Shown here piece by piece: positions 4,931 to 7,075 of a DNA stretch of 7,075 bases. A program made the translations under genes and the position numbers. The DNA is taken from assembly GCA_014378345.1 (NCBI GenBank), contig JACMNW010000145.1, forward strand, positions 1 to 7,075, in the 5' to 3' direction. Source of the DNA: Pseudorhodobacter sp. GTDB lineage: Bacteria; Pseudomonadota; Alphaproteobacteria; Rhodobacterales; Rhodobacteraceae. The first letter of the stretch is position 1; each line of letters starts with the position of its first letter. A model generated the notes under the pieces. It ran no database searches. It saw nothing but the letters and a program-made list of their open reading frames with translations, and was not told where the DNA came from.

Positions 4931-6844
4931 ATGCTGAACCCAACGCCCAAATCATCGACCACCACAATGCCCTCCACAGCACCAAAAGGTGAAAGTGCAA
5001 GCAGCTGGCAAACCATCAAGCGTGTCGGGCCCTACCTGTGGCCGGATGGCGAGACATGGGTGAAACGCCGCGTGGTGCTGTCTATGATGGCCTTGGTTGC
5101 GGCAAAACTGGTGTCGATCACCACGCCGTTCATGTATAAATTCGCGGTCGATGCCCTTACTGGCAAAGCTCCGTCTGTCGGGTTGCTGATGGCGGTAACT
5201 GCCGTCGGCTTGACGGTCGCGTACGGACTGGCCCGCCTGATGAGCGTTGGTTTTGGTGAACTTCGCGATGCTATTTTCGTGCGGGTTGGCCAACGTGCCA
5301 TCCGCAGGCTGGCGATAGAAACCTTCACCCATATCCACCAATTATCCATGCGCTACCACATCACCCGCAAAACTGGCGGGCTTAGCCGAATTATTGAACG
5401 CGGTGTCAAAGGTGTCGATTTCCTTTTGCGCTTCATGCTGCTGTCCATTGGGCCGCTGATTCTGGAACTGACCATGGTGTCGATCATCTTTGCCGTCGTG
5501 TTCGGTTGGCAATACATGGTCGTCGTGGTTACCACGATCACACTTTATGTCATCTTTACCTTCCGCATCACCGAATGGCGCGTGGGCCTGCGCCGCCAGA
5601 TGAATGATCAAGACACCGATGCCAACCAAAAGGCCATCGACAGTTTGCTCAACTTTGAAACCGTGAAATACTTCGGCGCTGAAGCACGCGAGGCGCAGCG
5701 TTATGACGGCGCTATGGCAAAATATGAAGGCTTTGCCGTAACCACCGGCCAGTCGCTGGCCCTGTTGAACATGGGGCAGGCGGTGCTGATCACCAGCGGC
5801 CTGATTATTGTGATGGTAATGGCTGCGATGGGCGTGCAGGCGGGTACTCTGACGGTAGGTGATTTCGTCATGGTCAACGCTTACATGATCCAAATCACAC
5901 TGCCTTTGGGCTTTTTGGGCACGGTTTACCGCGAAATCCGGCAATCCTTGGTGGATATGAGCCAGATGTTTGATTTGCTGGGCCAACCGTCCGAAGTGAA
6001 CGATAAGGCGGGCGCCAAGGCACTGCAAATCCACGGTGGCGAGCTGATTTTTGATAATGTGAATTTTGGCTATGACGCCGCCCGCCCCATTCTTAAAGGT
6101 GTTAGCCTGCGTGTAGGGCCGGGCCAGCGCATTGCCCTTGTCGGGCCGTCAGGTTCTGGCAAGTCCACCATCGGGCGGCTGCTGTTCCGGTTCTACGATG
6201 TCACCGGCGGTGCCATCCGCATCGACGGGCAGGATATCCGCGATATCACCCAAGCCTCGCTGCATGATCAAATCGGCGTGGTGCCGCAAGATACCGTGCT
6301 GTTCAACGATACGGTCTATTACAACATCGCCTACGGTCGCCCCGCGGCATCGGTGGCCGAAGTGGAAGACGCCGCCCGGGCCGCCAAAATCCATGATTTC
6401 ATCAGCAGGTTGCCGCAGGGGTATCAAACCACAGTTGGCGAGCGCGGCTTAAAACTGTCTGGCGGCGAAAAGCAACGGGTCGGCATTGCACGCACGTTGC
6501 TGAAAAACCCGCCGATCCTGATTTTGGATGAAGCGACTTCCGCGCTGGATACCCAAACTGAACGCGATATTCAGGATTCGTTGTTGGAAATGGGGCAGGG
6601 CAGGTCGGTGATCACCATCGCGCACAGGCTGTCGACCATTGCCGACGCGGACCAGATCTTGGTGCTGGAAGATGGATTTGTCACCGAACAAGGTACGCAT
6701 GACGCGTTGCTGGCACTGAATGGCCGCTATGCCGCTATGTGGGCGCGTCAATCTGCGGAAGACGAAACCGTTGAAGGTGGACCCGGAAAACCATCAACTG
6801 GCACCACAAATGATCCGGGCAGGCGGTTTGCCAGCGTGATTTAA
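4931..6844 (+). CDS. Atm1/HMT1-type ABC exporter half-transporter (fused permease and ATPase)
   Basis: This 637-residue inner-membrane protein should dimerise and export glutathione-linked substrates. The transmembrane domain spans about 45-345, with hydrophobic helices near 50-70, 84-108, 168-191, 193-212, 283-303 and 311-330. The ATPase has Walker A GPSGSGKST (405-413), Q-loop Gln453, signature LSGGE (509-513), Walker B ILILDEAT (529-536) with Glu534, D-loop SALD (537-540) and switch His565. Within the membrane domain, Tyr206, Arg217, Arg221, Asn280 and Gln283 correspond, at a constant offset of 11, to the glutathione-binding residues I recall for Novosphingobium NaAtm1 (Y195, R206, R210, N269, Q272). 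NETVKYF-type Atm1 sequence is seen as NFETVKYFGAEAREA (241-255). The family serves Fe-S/thiol homeostasis and heavy-metal detoxification. The ATG at 4931 has AGG five bases upstream; the later ATG at codon 13 has no Shine-Dalgarno. The last 30 residues are a hydrophilic Gly/Thr-rich tail. It is divergent from the ArsR-type gene. Confidence 0.93.
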   Translation: MLNPTPKSSTTTMPSTAPKGESASSWQTIKRVGPYLWPDGETWVKRRVVLSMMALVAAKLVSITTPFMYKFAVDALTGKAPSVGLLMAVTAVGLTVAYGLARLMSVGFGELRDAIFVRVGQRAIRRLAIETFTHIHQLSMRYHITRKTGGLSRIIERGVKGVDFLLRFMLLSIGPLILELTMVSIIFAVVFGWQYMVVVVTTITLYVIFTFRITEWRVGLRRQMNDQDTDANQKAIDSLLNFETVKYFGAEAREAQRYDGAMAKYEGFAVTTGQSLALLNMGQAVLITSGLIIVMVMAAMGVQAGTLTVGDFVMVNAYMIQITLPLGFLGTVYREIRQSLVDMSQMFDLLGQPSEVNDKAGAKALQIHGGELIFDNVNFGYDAARPILKGVSLRVGPGQRIALVGPSGSGKSTIGRLLFRFYDVTGGAIRIDGQDIRDITQASLHDQIGVVPQDTVLFNDTVYYNIAYGRPAASVAEVEDAARAAKIHDFISRLPQGYQTTVGERGLKLSGGEKQRVGIARTLLKNPPILILDEATSALDTQTERDIQDSLLEMGQGRSVITIAHRLSTIADADQILVLEDGFVTEQGTHDALLALNGRYAAMWARQSAEDETVEGGPGKPSTGTTNDPGRRFASVI

Positions 6845-6870
6845 CCGCCCTCAAGCCGCCACAAACGGCA

Positions 6871-6898
6871 GCAGGCCTTGGCAAGCCATTGGCCTTGC
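6871..6898 (+). other. Imperfect hairpin between the ABC gene and the next gene
   Basis: GCAGGCC (6871-6877) can pair with GGCCTTGC (6891-6898) with one bulged base. The loop contains the smaller inverted repeat TGGC-AA-GCCA. It lies 27 bases after the ABC stop. No T tract follows, so it is not a standard intrinsic terminator and may be a weak processing or attenuation structure, or chance. Confidence 0.3.
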
Positions 6899-6917
6899 GT
6901 GTAAGACGGATCAATTG

Positions 6918-6924
6918 GATGGAG
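6918..6924 (+). promoter_or_regulatory. Ribosome binding site that decides a TTG start
   Basis: GATGGAG ends seven bases before the TTG at 6932. No ATG or GTG lies in frame between the in-frame TAA at 6902-6904 and that TTG, so the Shine-Dalgarno and the downstream protein together fix an unusual start codon. The ATG at 6919 is out of frame. Confidence 0.6.
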
Positions 6925-6931
6925 ACGAGCC

Positions 6932-7075
6932 TTGAGCAATAACGAAAGCTTCATAGACGAAGTCACCGAAGAGGTCCGCCGCGACAAATTGTTCGCGATG
7001 TTTCGCCGCTATGGATGGATTGGCGTCTTGTTGGTGGTTGGCATCGTTGGTGGTGCCGCATGGACTGAATGGCAA
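6932..7075 (+). CDS. YfgM-like membrane-anchored tetratricopeptide protein, N-terminal part (3' end outside the window)
   Basis: Only the first 48 residues are visible. They begin (M)SNNESFIDEVTEEVRRDKL, followed by a short basic stretch FRRYGW and one hydrophobic segment at about 28-44 (GWIGVLLVVGIVGGAAW). This is the layout of YfgM-like proteins, which have a short cytoplasmic acidic/basic N-terminus, one membrane helix and a periplasmic TPR domain that assists the SecYEG translocon or outer-membrane protein maturation. Alphaproteobacterial versions with a very similar N-terminus usually sit upstream of bamB-like and der genes, but that part is outside this window. The TTG start is supported by a Shine-Dalgarno at 6918-6924 and by an in-frame stop at 6902-6904. 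It may be co-transcribed with the ABC gene 87 bases upstream. The TPR domain itself is not visible, so the family assignment is probable, not certain. Confidence 0.7.
   Translation, partial: MSNNESFIDEVTEEVRRDKLFAMFRRYGWIGVLLVVGIVGGAAWTEWQ

Noticed and set aside
5342..6034. Minus-strand open frame of 230 codons opposite the ABC transporter
   Set aside because: The His/Gln/Asp-rich composition is typical of the reverse complement of a membrane-protein gene, and it overlaps conserved transporter sequence.

Overview
The window reads as a chromosomal segment from an alphaproteobacterium, most likely a Rhodobacteraceae/Roseobacter-group marine bacterium. The basis is gene content and protein style: the end of a tetrameric sarcosine oxidase operon (soxA-soxG), an Fe-type superoxide dismutase, a LOG/TIGR00730 protein divergent from an Ala/Pro-rich LysM protein, an Atm1-type ABC exporter, and the start of a YfgM-like membrane-anchored protein. 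GC content is moderate by eye and was not measured. Nothing looks like a phage, transposon, integron or CRISPR array, and no tRNA or rRNA gene was seen.

Layout, left to right. Positions 2-1709 hold the 3' end of soxA and all of soxG, which overlap by 8 nt and form the tail of a sarcosine oxidase operon on the plus strand. Positions 1745-2464 are a self-contained sodB unit with a sigma70-like promoter, a good ribosome binding site, a 199-residue Fe/Mn SOD and a strong intrinsic terminator. On the minus strand, 2476-3033 encodes a LOG-family nucleotide phosphoribohydrolase that converges on sodB. Divergent from it, 3157-4503 encodes a membrane-anchored cell-envelope protein with two Ig-like segments and a C-terminal LysM domain. 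Its 3' end overlaps by 23 nt the 3' end of a minus-strand ArsR-family regulator (4481-4831) with a cysteine-rich C-terminus. Across a 99-nt AT-rich gap holding a 22-bp dyad, 4931-6844 encodes an Atm1/HMT1-type half-transporter with the residues expected for binding glutathione conjugates. The window ends inside a gene that starts with TTG at 6932 and encodes a single-pass, periplasm-facing protein.

How the genes work together. SoxA and SoxG are subunits of one enzyme that oxidises sarcosine to glycine, passes the methyl group to tetrahydrofolate and releases hydrogen peroxide. SodB is a neighbouring oxidative-defence enzyme under its own promoter. The LysM protein, the ABC exporter and the YfgM-like gene are envelope functions.

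Most of the window is ordinary core genome. The most interesting element is the divergent arsR-atm pair: a putative As(III)/Sb(III)-type thiol sensor next to a glutathione-conjugate exporter, sharing an operator-like palindrome. This suggests, but does not prove, metal- or metalloid-controlled export of glutathione complexes without the canonical ars genes in view. I do not see a clearly new system beyond that.
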